Shown here: positions 9,143 through 17,152 of the stretch, one piece after another
Numbering within the stretch: position 1 is the stretch's first letter
Layout of the letters: each line of letters begins with the position of its first letter
DNA from: Hongsoonwoonella zoysiae
GTDB taxonomy: Bacteria; Pseudomonadota; Alphaproteobacteria; Rhizobiales; Stappiaceae
Assembly (NCBI RefSeq): GCF_013266695.1
Contig: NZ_JABRXF010000002.1
Location: 1-64,000, forward strand
DNA: 64,000 nt
Direction of reading: 5' to 3'
Notes under the pieces: generated by a model
The model's database searches: none
Seen by the model: only the letters and a program-made list of their open reading frames with translations
Told to the model about the DNA's origin: nothing
Made by a program: the position numbers and the translations under genes

Positions 9143-9214
9143 TCAAAAGGATTTCGAAAGTGCCGAATGTGTAAAAAACCATGGAACGTGTTGCGTTAAT
9201 AAGGGAGATGCTTT

Positions 9215-9706
9215 GTGAAATCGATCAAGGTGGAAAGCCTTACTAATGCGGGATTTGCGCCGTTTGGCGAAGTAATCGAAAAGGCGGGAGCCGAGAGTTT
9301 CAGGATCAATGATGGCCGCTGCACGCGCTATCATGATCTGGCGACCGTGGAAACGACGGGTTCCAAGGCCAGGGTGCTCGTCAACATCTTTGAAAGCGCC
9401 CCCATATCTTTTCCCTATGAGCTCAAGATGGTTGAGCGTCATCCCCTTGGCAGCCAGGCTTTCGTGCCCTTGTCCGCCCGCCCTTTCCTGGTGATCGCCT
9501 GTGAAGACGAGGATGGCGTACCTATACGACCGCGTGCGTTCCGCACGGCTCCCGGTCAGGGCATAAATTTTTTCCCAAGCACCTGGCATGGGGTGCTGAC
9601 GCCACTCGAAGCGGTTTCCGATTTCGTCGTCGTCGATCGTGGCGGAGAAGGAAACAACCTTGAGGAATTCTTTTTTGATGATCCTTATCTGGTGATCGAA
9701 GAATAA
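9215..9706 (+). CDS. allA: Ureidoglycolate lyase
   Basis: 163 residues, GTG start behind AAGGGAG. The protein has the AllA features FAPFGEVIE near the N-terminus, the RYHDLA region, LKMVERHPLGSQAFVPL (metal-site histidine in a cupin-like barrel), and FFPSTWHGVLTPL with a second conserved histidine near the C-terminus. AllA cleaves (S)-ureidoglycolate to glyoxylate and urea in the cytoplasm, the last step of allantoin breakdown. It converges on the permease gene and shares a two-way terminator with it. The other pathway genes follow across 11.3-16.4 kb. Confidence 0.93.
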   Translation: MKSIKVESLTNAGFAPFGEVIEKAGAESFRINDGRCTRYHDLATVETTGSKARVLVNIFESAPISFPYELKMVERHPLGSQAFVPLSARPFLVIACEDEDGVPIRPRAFRTAPGQGINFFPSTWHGVLTPLEAVSDFVVVDRGGEGNNLEEFFFDDPYLVIEE

Positions 9707-9730
9707 CGACGCGTAGCGCCAGAATGGCAA

Positions 9731-9758
9731 AAAGACCCGGCCGACCTGCCGGGTCTTT
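9731..9758. terminator. Bidirectional Rho-independent terminator between allA and the urate/xanthine permease gene
   Basis: A perfect 11-bp stem: AAAGACCCGGC at 9731-9741 pairs with GCCGGGTCTTT at 9748-9758 around a six-base loop. A-run upstream and T-run downstream let it work from both sides. It lies between the convergent stops of allA and the permease gene. Confidence 0.88.
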
Positions 9759-9775
9759 TACATCCGTTCCGCGTT

Positions 9776-11203
9776 TTACTCGGCCGGGTCTTTTTTCAGC
9801 CCTGCGTTGTGTCCGGCCATTCCTCCTGAAACCTCCTCTGTCGCCTCCTCGGAAAGATGCTCCGGCAGGATGAGGTTCAAAATTATCGCGATAAACGCCG
9901 CAGGCAGCAGCCCTGATGTCATAAGAATACGCAGGGTATCCGGCAGGTACTGCAGCGCCTTGGGCTCCAGTTGCAGACCGAGGCCAAGTGAAAGCGCCAC
10001 GGCGAAGATCACCATGTTGCGGCGGTTCCAGTCAACATCGGAAAGCATGGAGATCCCGGCCGCCACCACCATGCCGAACATGACAATCACGCCACCGCCG
10101 AGGACTTCGATGGGAACGGTTGAAATGATCGCGCCAACCTTTGGGACGAGGCCGCAGAAGATCAGGAATATCGCACCGAGCGTAACAACATGCCGGCTCA
10201 TGACGCCGGTCATTGCGATGAGGCCGACGTTCTGGCTGAACGAGGTGTTGGGAAGGGCGCCGAAGACACCCGCGATCGCGGACCCGAGGCCGTCGGCGTA
10301 GGTTGCGCCGGCGATTTCCTTGTCGGTCGCTTCTCGCCCGGCGCCGCCCTTGGTAATGCCTGAAACGTCTCCGACGGTCTCAATCGCTGAAACGAAAGCC
10401 ATGAGGCAGAAGCCGATGATGGCCGCCAGACTGAACTCGAACCCGAAGTGAAAAGGAGTTGGTACCTGGAAAGCGGCCGCGCGCTCGACATTCGTGAAAC
10501 TCACCATGCCGAGCAGATAGGCAGCCGCATATCCGGCGAGAAGACCAATCAGCACGGCGGAAACCGAAAGCATTCCGCGGGCAAAGAACTTGAGACCAAG
10601 GGTAACAAGAATAACGGTGCCGGCGACCGACCAATTGAGAAGACTGCCGTATTCAGGCTTGTCGACGGCGGGAACGCCGCCTGCCGCATATTGAATGCCT
10701 ACCTTGACGAGCGCCAGACCGATCATCGTCACCACGAGGCCGGTGACGAGCGGGGGAAGGGCGAAGCGGATCTTGCCTATCACGGCGCCGAGGGACGCAT
10801 GGAAGAGGCCGCCGAGCACGACGCCGCCGAAAAGCGCGGGAAGCGCTTCCACGCCCTTGCCCGCGACCAGCGGGATCATGATAGGCAGAAACGCGAAGCT
10901 CGTCCCCTGGACAATGGGAAGCCGGGCGCCGACCGGGCCGAAGCCGATGGTCTGGAAAAGAGTGGCGATGCCGGCGAAGAGCATCGACATCTGGATCATG
11001 TAGATAAGAGACGGAAAATCTGGGGAATTCGAGCCGAAGCCGAAACCTGCCGCACCTGCGATGATGATTGCTGGTGTGACATTCGATACGAACATCGCCA
11101 GCACGTGCTGGATGCCGAGCGGGATCGCCTTGACGATCGGTGGGGTGTAGTTTGGGTCTTTCAATTGCGCCGGGGTACCAATATCCGAATCTGCAAATGC
11201 CAT
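9776..11203 (-). CDS. Nucleobase:cation symporter-2 (NCS2) permease, probable uric acid/xanthine transporter
   Basis: 475 residues with about 12-14 membrane segments. The frame extends upstream to 11404, but the start is placed at ATG 11203 because a GGAGGA ribosome binding site lies just before it and the upstream extension is polar and overlaps allE. NCS2 markers are LGIQHVLAMFVSNVTPA near the N-terminus, GFGPVGARLPIVQGTSFAF, the substrate-binding string AIETVGDVSG, and LPNTSFSQNVGLIAMTGV. The family imports xanthine, uric acid or uracil with protons. Its place between allA and allE points to uptake of urate or xanthine to feed the pathway. Confidence 0.9.
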   Translation of the reverse strand: MAFADSDIGTPAQLKDPNYTPPIVKAIPLGIQHVLAMFVSNVTPAIIIAGAAGFGFGSNSPDFPSLIYMIQMSMLFAGIATLFQTIGFGPVGARLPIVQGTSFAFLPIMIPLVAGKGVEALPALFGGVVLGGLFHASLGAVIGKIRFALPPLVTGLVVTMIGLALVKVGIQYAAGGVPAVDKPEYGSLLNWSVAGTVILVTLGLKFFARGMLSVSAVLIGLLAGYAAAYLLGMVSFTNVERAAAFQVPTPFHFGFEFSLAAIIGFCLMAFVSAIETVGDVSGITKGGAGREATDKEIAGATYADGLGSAIAGVFGALPNTSFSQNVGLIAMTGVMSRHVVTLGAIFLIFCGLVPKVGAIISTVPIEVLGGGVIVMFGMVVAAGISMLSDVDWNRRNMVIFAVALSLGLGLQLEPKALQYLPDTLRILMTSGLLPAAFIAIILNLILPEHLSEEATEEVSGGMAGHNAGLKKDPAE

Positions 11204-11321
11204 TGCATTCTCCTCCGCGTGATGGGTTACATGCACAATCGCCCTCTGGATTTTATGTTTTGAGCGATATTTGCAGTGATTGCTCCGGCTTCCGATTGGC
11301 CGGAAATGGCGATTGCACTCC

Positions 11322-12155
11322 TTATGCGCGCGTTCCGCCCAGTTTGGCGTGTCGGTTGACATCCTTGTATAGAAGGTAGCGGAAGAGGCCGGGGCCGCCG
11401 GCATAGCAGGCCTGCGGACAGAAGGCGCGCAGCCACATGTAGTCGCCAGCCTCCACTTCCACCCAATCCTGATTCAGCCTGTAGACGGCCTTGCCTTCCA
11501 GCACGTAGAGCCCGTGCTCCATGACATGCGTTTCTGCGAAGGGAATGACCGCGCCCGGCTGGAATGTCACGATATTGACGTGCATGTCGTGGCGCACATC
11601 TTCCGGATCGACGAAGCGCGTTGTCGCCCATTTGCCGTCGGTATCGGGCATCGGCGTTGGCGCAACCTCCCTTTCGTTGGTAACGAAAGCTTCCGGCGCG
11701 TCGATCCCCTCGACGCGCTCATACGCTTTTCTGACCCAGTGAAAGCGAACGGGTGCATTTCCTTCGTTCCTGATGGTCCACTTGCTGGCGGGAGGGAGGA
11801 AGGCATAGCCGCCTGCCTGTAGCGAGTGAGGCTGTCCATCGATGGCGATCGACAACTCGCCTTCGACGACGAAAAGCACACCTTCTGCGCCGTGATCGAG
11901 CTCCGGCCTTTCGCTGCCGCCGCCCGGTCTCACTTCCATGATGTATTGCGAGAAAGTTTCGGCAAATCCGGACAGGGGCCGGGAGATGATCCATGCGCGC
12001 GTCTTTTTCCAGAACGGCAGGACACTGGTCACGATATCCGTCATCACACCCTTCGGGATAACGGCATAGGCCTCTGTAAAGACGGCACGATCTGTCAGCA
12101 GTTGTGTTTGACCCGGCAGTCCGCCATGTGGTGCGTAGTATGTGCGGGCGGTCAT
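11322..12155 (-). CDS. allE: (S)-ureidoglycine aminohydrolase
   Basis: 277 residues forming two cupin domains, as in AllE/UGHY. The N-terminal half contains FSQYIMEVRPGGG and FVVEGELSIAIDG. The C-terminal half has the metal-binding group ETHVMEHGLYVLEG and the FCPQACYAGG string. The enzyme releases ammonia from (S)-ureidoglycine to give (S)-ureidoglycolate, substrate of AllA. It is ten bases from the puuE-uraD gene on the same strand, so co-transcription is likely. Its partner, allantoate amidohydrolase, is not in the window. Confidence 0.9.
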   Translation of the reverse strand: MTARTYYAPHGGLPGQTQLLTDRAVFTEAYAVIPKGVMTDIVTSVLPFWKKTRAWIISRPLSGFAETFSQYIMEVRPGGGSERPELDHGAEGVLFVVEGELSIAIDGQPHSLQAGGYAFLPPASKWTIRNEGNAPVRFHWVRKAYERVEGIDAPEAFVTNEREVAPTPMPDTDGKWATTRFVDPEDVRHDMHVNIVTFQPGAVIPFAETHVMEHGLYVLEGKAVYRLNQDWVEVEAGDYMWLRAFCPQACYAGGPGLFRYLLYKDVNRHAKLGGTRA

Positions 12156-12165
12156 TTTTCTGTCC

Positions 12166-13590
12166 TCATCCCGAAAGCATGTCGTTGAGGCGAAGACGCG
12201 CGATGCGCTCCACCTGGCGGCAGGCCGTGGCGAATTCGGTGTCGCGGTCGTTCCCGATACGCGCTTCGAATGCTAGCAATATCTGTGCCTTGTCGAGCCC
12301 TTTGACCGCGATAATGAAGGGAAAGCCGAATTTGTCCGTGTACGCCTCGTTCAACACCGTGAAACGCTCACGCTCCTCATCCGTCAGGGCGTCGAGGCCG
12401 GCGCCGGCTTGCTCTTTCGTAGATTCCGCCGTCAGGCGTTTGGCAGCCGCCAGTTTGCCCGCTAGATCGGGATGAGCCCTCAAAACGCCGAGCTTTTCCT
12501 CATTGCTTGCCAAACGAAACTGTATGCAAAGTGCGGAATGAAGGCCGACGGCGGTATCATTGGCGAGCCCGAGTTCGCCGTCCCAGGCGCGTTCTGCAAT
12601 CCAGGGCGAATGCTCGAAAATGCCTCCAAAGGTTCTTACGAAGTCTTCGCGCTCCATATGGGACGGCACAATGGGAGCGGCTTTTGGCGGATGATGCTTC
12701 GCCCAGTGCCCGGCGATGTCGATCCTTCTTGCAAACCAAACGCTTCCGTGAGACCTCGCGTATTCGATGAAGCGCTTGACGGATGCCATTCGCCCGGGAC
12801 GTCCAGCGAGCCTGCAATGCAGACCGACCGACATAATTTTGGGGCTGCCCGCTTCGCCCTCCGCATAGAGGGTGTCGAAGCTGTCCTTCAGGTAGGCGAA
12901 GAACTGGTCGCCGGAGTTGAAGCCTTGCGCGGTCGCAAAGCGCATGTCATTCGCATCGAGTGTGTAGGGGATGATCAACTGGTCGCGCCCGGCATGGCGT
13001 CGCCAATAGGGCAGATCGTCGGCATAGGTGTCCGAAATATAGTCGAAGCCGCCTTCTTCGGTGACAAGGTCGACGGTATTGACGGAGCAACGGCCCGTGT
13101 ACCACCCGCGTGGCCGCGAGCCGGTTACCGCTTCATGCAGGCGGATTGCCTCAAGTATGGTCTCGCGCTCGTCCTCGATTGCATAGTCCTTGTGCTCGAT
13201 CCATTTCAGGCCGTGCGATGCAATCTCCCAATCGGCATCGAGCATCGCCTCCACCTGAGCGGGGGCACGAGCGAGGGCGGTTGCGACACCATAAACGGTG
13301 ACAGGGATATCCTGTTCGCTGAAAAGCCGGTGTAGCCGCCAGAAGCCGGCGCGCGCTCCATATTCGTAGATCGATTCCATGTTCCAGTGGCGTTGGCCCG
13401 GCCACTGGGCTGCGCCGATGATCTCGGAAAGGAAGGCCTCGGACGCTTCGTCACCATGGAGAATGCAGTTCTCGCCACCTTCCTCGTAGTTCAGCACGAA
13501 TTGGACAGCGATCTTGGCATCGCCAGGCCAACCGGCCTGTGGTGGCTTCGCACCATATCCATGAAGGTCACGCGGATAGCGAATGGTCAC
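12166..13590 (-). CDS. puuE-uraD: Fused allantoinase (PuuE) - OHCU decarboxylase (UraD)
   Basis: 474 residues holding two enzymes. Residues 1 to about 305 form a PuuE-type allantoinase of the polysaccharide deacetylase fold (NYEEGGENCILHGD, GVATALARAP, ASHGLKWIEH, GLHCRLAGRPGR). Residues about 315-474 form UraD (LRAHPDLAGKLA, LTAESTKEQAGAGLDAL, NEAYTDKFGFPFIIAVKG). UraD decarboxylates 2-oxo-4-hydroxy-4-carboxy-5-ureidoimidazoline to (S)-allantoin; PuuE opens the allantoin ring to allantoate. The fusion places two consecutive activities on one chain, but in reverse order of the pathway. It starts the minus-strand operon with allE and is divergent from uraH. Both domains keep the expected motifs. 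Confidence 0.93.
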   Translation of the reverse strand: MTIRYPRDLHGYGAKPPQAGWPGDAKIAVQFVLNYEEGGENCILHGDEASEAFLSEIIGAAQWPGQRHWNMESIYEYGARAGFWRLHRLFSEQDIPVTVYGVATALARAPAQVEAMLDADWEIASHGLKWIEHKDYAIEDERETILEAIRLHEAVTGSRPRGWYTGRCSVNTVDLVTEEGGFDYISDTYADDLPYWRRHAGRDQLIIPYTLDANDMRFATAQGFNSGDQFFAYLKDSFDTLYAEGEAGSPKIMSVGLHCRLAGRPGRMASVKRFIEYARSHGSVWFARRIDIAGHWAKHHPPKAAPIVPSHMEREDFVRTFGGIFEHSPWIAERAWDGELGLANDTAVGLHSALCIQFRLASNEEKLGVLRAHPDLAGKLAAAKRLTAESTKEQAGAGLDALTDEERERFTVLNEAYTDKFGFPFIIAVKGLDKAQILLAFEARIGNDRDTEFATACRQVERIARLRLNDMLSG

Positions 13591-13660
13591 CCTACATCCC
13601 CCGATTAAAGGCCGCCTATGATATCGAATTTACCTATACCGCAGGATAATCCCTGGTAAT

Positions 13661-13677
13661 TTCAAAATTAAATTGAA
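13661..13677. promoter_or_regulatory. Candidate LysR-type operator between puuE-uraD and uraH
   Basis: TTCAAAATTAAATTGAA has the TTC-N11-GAA form of a T-N11-A LysR box and sits in the divergent promoter region. A near relative, TTC-N10-GAA, occurs at 15053-15068 upstream of puuD. The LysR gene at 14131 is the obvious candidate regulator. Evidence is only pattern and position. Confidence 0.35.
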
Positions 13678-13755
13678 GAACCTTCAGGCAGGTTGTCGTT
13701 TTCAAACGACTCTGGATCGCAAATAAATGCGGAGACGAACCGGATGGAGGCAATG

Positions 13756-14118
13756 ATGTCCGATAACGCCGGATATGTGACAACACATATTCTCGACACG
13801 GCGAATGGCTGTCCCGCCGCGAATGTGGTGATCACGGTATTCCGCATTAAAGGCGAGGATCGGGAAGAACTGACGAACGCCCGCACGAACTCGGATGGCA
13901 GAACCGATCAGCCCGTAATCGGCAAAGGCAACCTTCAAGCGGGTACCTATGAAATCGTCTTCCATATCGGCGACTATTTCAAAGCGCGCGGACTTGTGAG
14001 CGAAGTTCCGTTTCTTGATGTTATTCCCGTACGCTTCGGTATCGATGATGCGAGCGAGCACTATCACGTCCCGCTGCTTGCCTCGCCATTCGGATATTCG
14101 ACCTATCGCGGGAGCTGA
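13756..14118 (+). CDS. uraH: 5-hydroxyisourate hydrolase (transthyretin-like)
   Basis: 120 residues from ATG 13756, chosen because GGAGG lies five bases upstream; a GTG-free extension back to 13693 lacks a ribosome binding site and adds 21 atypical residues. Features are the N-terminal THILDTANGCPA (active-site histidine), the central GRTDQP, and the diagnostic C-terminal tetrad YRGS following HYHVPLLASPFGYST. The enzyme hydrolyses 5-hydroxyisourate, the product of PuuD, to OHCU, the substrate of UraD. It reads away from puuE-uraD and toward the LysR regulator. Confidence 0.94.
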   Translation: MSDNAGYVTTHILDTANGCPAANVVITVFRIKGEDREELTNARTNSDGRTDQPVIGKGNLQAGTYEIVFHIGDYFKARGLVSEVPFLDVIPVRFGIDDASEHYHVPLLASPFGYSTYRGS

Positions 14119-14130
14119 TGACTTCGCGGA

Positions 14131-15036
14131 TCAAAGCCCCAACGCGGCGTGGCAGCCGTCGACAATATGTTCAATGAAGAGCCGCGCTTTCGGGTCCTGC
14201 AGGCGCTTGTGCGGATAGACGCATGAAAACGGCAAGGGGGTGGGCGGCGTATCGGCCGCCACTTTCACGAGCTCTCCGGCTTCGACCAGCGCCGCCACCT
14301 CGAACAGCGGCTTGTTGACGATGCCGCAGCCGGCGAGCGCCCAGGACGTCAGGACATCTCCATCGTCCGATTCCAGAGAGCCTGATACGTCGTATCGCTT
14401 CAGCTTCCCGTCCACCTTGAGCATCCAGAAGAATTCCGAGGCTCCCGGATAGCGCAGCAGCAGGCATTTATGAGCCATGGTGACGAGATCGTCGCCGCTG
14501 CGGGGCATTCCATGTTCGGCGATATAGGAAGGCGATGCGCATAAAATGCGTTCGAAATCGCAGATATGGCGCACGCGGAGTTCGGAATCCGTCAGGTCGC
14601 CCGTGACGAAAGCAAGGTCCAGCCCCTCGTTGGCGACATCGATCTTTCGGTCGGAAAGCCGCAGCCGCACATTGATATCCGGATATCTTTCCTTGAATTC
14701 AGGGATCAGCGGCGTGATCAGCTTCTTGCCCAAGCCGAGCGGAGCCGCCACGAAGAGCGTGCCTTTCGGGCTTGCAGTGATTTCTGCAATCTGGCCTTCC
14801 ACCTCGTCGATCGTTTCCAGGATACGCGTCGCCCCCTTATAGAAGATTTCCCCTTGCTGGGTGGGCCTCAGACTGCGCGTCGTGCGGTGGAAAAGGCGCA
14901 CGCCGAGATGCTTTTCCAACTCCGATATGCGGCTGCTTGCGACAGCGGCTGATACGCGCAGATCCCGCCCTGCCGCAGACATGCTGCCCAGTTCGTAGAC
15001 CCTGACGAACGTCTTCAGATTGCTGACATATGCCAT
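14131..15036 (-). CDS. LysR-type transcriptional regulator (CrgA-like), probable regulator of urate catabolism
   Basis: 301 residues, typical LysR length. The N-terminal helix-turn-helix spans about residues 5-60 (LKTFVRVYELGSMSAAGRDL, then SRISELEKHLGVRLFHRTTR). The C-terminal half is the LysR substrate-binding fold. It lies between uraH and puuD and is divergent from puuD, the standard arrangement for a LysR regulator controlling its neighbour. A nested inverted repeat at 15093-15124 sits in that intergenic region. The inducer is unknown; urate, 5-hydroxyisourate or allantoin are reasonable guesses. Confidence 0.88.
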   Translation of the reverse strand: MAYVSNLKTFVRVYELGSMSAAGRDLRVSAAVASSRISELEKHLGVRLFHRTTRSLRPTQQGEIFYKGATRILETIDEVEGQIAEITASPKGTLFVAAPLGLGKKLITPLIPEFKERYPDINVRLRLSDRKIDVANEGLDLAFVTGDLTDSELRVRHICDFERILCASPSYIAEHGMPRSGDDLVTMAHKCLLLRYPGASEFFWMLKVDGKLKRYDVSGSLESDDGDVLTSWALAGCGIVNKPLFEVAALVEAGELVKVAADTPPTPLPFSCVYPHKRLQDPKARLFIEHIVDGCHAALGL

Positions 15037-15092
15037 GTGAGGCGGCTCATTATTCGGAAAAATTTGAAAGTGCTTGGAATTTAAACCGCTTC

Positions 15093-15124
15093 CTAATGCC
15101 GGGCAAATTTGCCAAGAGCATTAG
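15093..15124. promoter_or_regulatory. Nested inverted repeat in the LysR-puuD intergenic region
   Basis: CTAATGC at 15093-15099 pairs with GCATTAG at 15118-15124. Inside it is the perfect 12-base palindrome GGCAAATTTGCC at 15102-15113. It lies 10 bases before the puuD ribosome binding site (TGAGGGGA). It may be an operator for the adjacent LysR protein or an mRNA hairpin controlling puuD. Confidence 0.5.
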
Positions 15125-15146
15125 TTAGGCATTTGAGGGGAAATCC

Positions 15147-16379
15147 ATGTTTGACTTTGCAATCTGGTGGGACTGGCTCGCGTTCGCGGTGCGTTGGCTT
15201 CATGTGATCACCGGCATCGCCTGGATCGGGTCGTCGTTTTATTTCATCGCGCTCGATCTGGGCCTTCGCAAAAGCCCCGATCTGCCGCCCGGTGCGCATG
15301 GCGAGGAATGGCAGGTCCATGGTGGTGGTTTCTACCATATCCAGAAATACCTGGTCGCTCCCGAACGCCTGCCCGAGCACCTGACGTGGTTCAAATGGGA
15401 ATCCTATGCCACTTGGCTTTCCGGCTTTGCGATGCTTTGCATCGTCTATTACGCCGGGGCGGAACTTTACCTTGTCGATCCCAACGTTCTCGACATTTCC
15501 GTAACCACTGGCATCTTGATTTCTCTCGCGTCCATAGGGATCGGCTGGGTGTTTTACGACCTTTTGTGCAAGTCGCCCTTGGGTAAGGATAACTCCAGGC
15601 TGATGCTGCTCCTCATGGTCGTGCTTGTCGCCATGGCCTGGGGCTATACGCAGGTGTTTTCGGGCAGGGCGGCATTGCTGCATCTCGGCGCATTCACCGC
15701 GACGATCATGTCGGCGAATGTCTTCCTGATCATCATCCCGAACCAGAAAAAGGTCGTTGCCGCGCTGAAAGCCGGTGAAACGCCGGACCCGGCCCTCGGT
15801 GCCCAGGCGAAGCAGCGTTCGACGCACAACAATTACCTTACGTTGCCTGTTCTTTTCCTGATGCTGTCGAACCACTACCCGCTCGCATTTGGCACGGAAT
15901 TTAATTGGGTAATCGCCTCGCTGGTGTTCCCGATGGGCGCACTTATCCGCCACTATTTCAACTCGCGCCACGCAGGTACCGGCAATCCGGTTTGGACGTG
16001 GCCGGTGGCGGCTGTCATCTTCATCATCATAATCTGGCTGTCGACGATGCAGCGTGCGGGTTCGGATGCTGCCGATGAGGCGACGTTTACGGATCGCGCG
16101 CAGCGGTTCGCGAGCGCCGCGCATTTCGAGGAAGTGCGGGACACGGTGCTTGGGCGGTGCTCCATGTGTCACGCAAACGAACCTTACTGGGAGGGTATCC
16201 ATACCGCGCCCAAGGGGGTGAAGCTGGAGACCGATGCCGAGGTCGCGAAATACGCCCGGGAGATCTACCTGCAGGCCGGGCGTAGCAATGCGATGCCGCC
16301 CGCCAATGTCAGCTTCATCACCGACGAAGAACGGGACCTGATCGTTGCCTGGTATGAAAACGCGGTGAAGGCGCAATAA
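15147..16379 (+). CDS. puuD: Membrane-bound cytochrome c urate oxidase
   Basis: 410 residues. The N-terminal part (to about residue 300) is a urate oxidase integral-membrane domain with about eight helices, starting FAVRWLHVITGIAWIGSSFYF. The C-terminal part, facing the periplasm, carries one haem c motif, CSMCH near residue 337, with a likely methionine ligand in NAMPPANVSF. PuuD oxidises urate to 5-hydroxyisourate and passes electrons to the respiratory chain, so no hydrogen peroxide is made, unlike soluble uricase. Product goes to UraH. A TGAGGGGA ribosome binding site precedes the ATG. It converges on the next gene, closing the purine block. Confidence 0.95.
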   Translation: MFDFAIWWDWLAFAVRWLHVITGIAWIGSSFYFIALDLGLRKSPDLPPGAHGEEWQVHGGGFYHIQKYLVAPERLPEHLTWFKWESYATWLSGFAMLCIVYYAGAELYLVDPNVLDISVTTGILISLASIGIGWVFYDLLCKSPLGKDNSRLMLLLMVVLVAMAWGYTQVFSGRAALLHLGAFTATIMSANVFLIIIPNQKKVVAALKAGETPDPALGAQAKQRSTHNNYLTLPVLFLMLSNHYPLAFGTEFNWVIASLVFPMGALIRHYFNSRHAGTGNPVWTWPVAAVIFIIIIWLSTMQRAGSDAADEATFTDRAQRFASAAHFEEVRDTVLGRCSMCHANEPYWEGIHTAPKGVKLETDAEVAKYAREIYLQAGRSNAMPPANVSFITDEERDLIVAWYENAVKAQ

Positions 16380-16401
16380 TCCGGGATGGCTTGCGTGCTT
16401 C

Positions 16402-17136
16402 TCACACGTTCGTCCAGCCGCCGTCGATCGCGATCGCCTGACCCGTGATGAAGCTGCTCTTGTCGCTCGCCAGGAACACGACAAGGTCGGCTATTTCCTC
16501 GGGCGTGCCGATACGCCCCATCGGCTGGCGTGCAATGAATGCCGCGCGGGCGGCTTCATAATCGCCCGTGGCCTTCATGCGCTCGCGAAGGGACGGGCTT
16601 TCGACTGTCGCGGGGCAAATCGCGTTGGCGCGAATTCCTTGAGTTATGAAATCCGCGGCGATGGACTTCGTCATGCCGATGACGGCAGCCTTCGTCGCGC
16701 CGTAAACGAAGCGGTTCGGAGCGGCGATGATCGATGATGCCGCCGATGACATGAAGACGATCGAGCCGCCGCCTGCGTCGAGCATCGCCGGCAGGAACGC
16801 CTTGGTGACATTATATGTCGCCTTGACGTTCAGATTGAAGCTGAAGTCGAAGTCATCCTCCTCGCAGTCGAGGATCGTGCCGTGGTGCACGAAGCCCGCG
16901 CAGTTGAAGAGGATATCGACGGCACCGATTTCGGCAGCCACTGCTTGAACCGCAGCCTTGTCCATGACATCCAGACGCCTGGCGGTGATCCTCTCGTCAT
17001 TAATTTCGGCCAAGGCTGCATCGTTGATGTCGGTCGCGATAACTTCGGCGCCCTCGGCCGCGAATGCCCGCGCGGTGGCAAGCCCTATGCCAGCCCCTGC
17101 TGCGGTAACGAATGCTTTTTTTCCTTGAAGAAGCAT
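16402..17136 (-). CDS. SDR-family dehydrogenase, likely 2-keto-3-deoxy-L-fuconate (aldonate) 4-dehydrogenase
   Basis: 244 residues with classical short-chain dehydrogenase motifs: cofactor loop TAAGAGIGLATA near residue 11, DINDAAL for NAD preference, NCAG, the catalytic serine in FMSSAASS, and YGATK. The general sequence style is that of the BDH2/2-keto-3-deoxy-L-fuconate dehydrogenase branch. It lies 16 bases downstream of the UxaA-type dehydratase on the same strand, so it should act on the dehydratase product, oxidising a 2-keto-3-deoxy-aldonate to a diketo acid. Substrate is inferred from neighbours. Confidence 0.78.
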   Translation of the reverse strand: MLLQGKKAFVTAAGAGIGLATARAFAAEGAEVIATDINDAALAEINDERITARRLDVMDKAAVQAVAAEIGAVDILFNCAGFVHHGTILDCEEDDFDFSFNLNVKATYNVTKAFLPAMLDAGGGSIVFMSSAASSIIAAPNRFVYGATKAAVIGMTKSIAADFITQGIRANAICPATVESPSLRERMKATGDYEAARAAFIARQPMGRIGTPEEIADLVVFLASDKSSFITGQAIAIDGGWTNV

Positions 17137-17152
17137 GTTTTCTCCGATCAGT

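Noticed and set aside
11204-11404. N-terminal extension of the NCS2 permease
   Set aside because: Polar, overlaps allE, and a strong ribosome binding site precedes the internal ATG at 11203.
15093-16484. A 463-residue minus-strand frame over puuD
   Set aside because: Antisense shadow of puuD; no recognisable domain.
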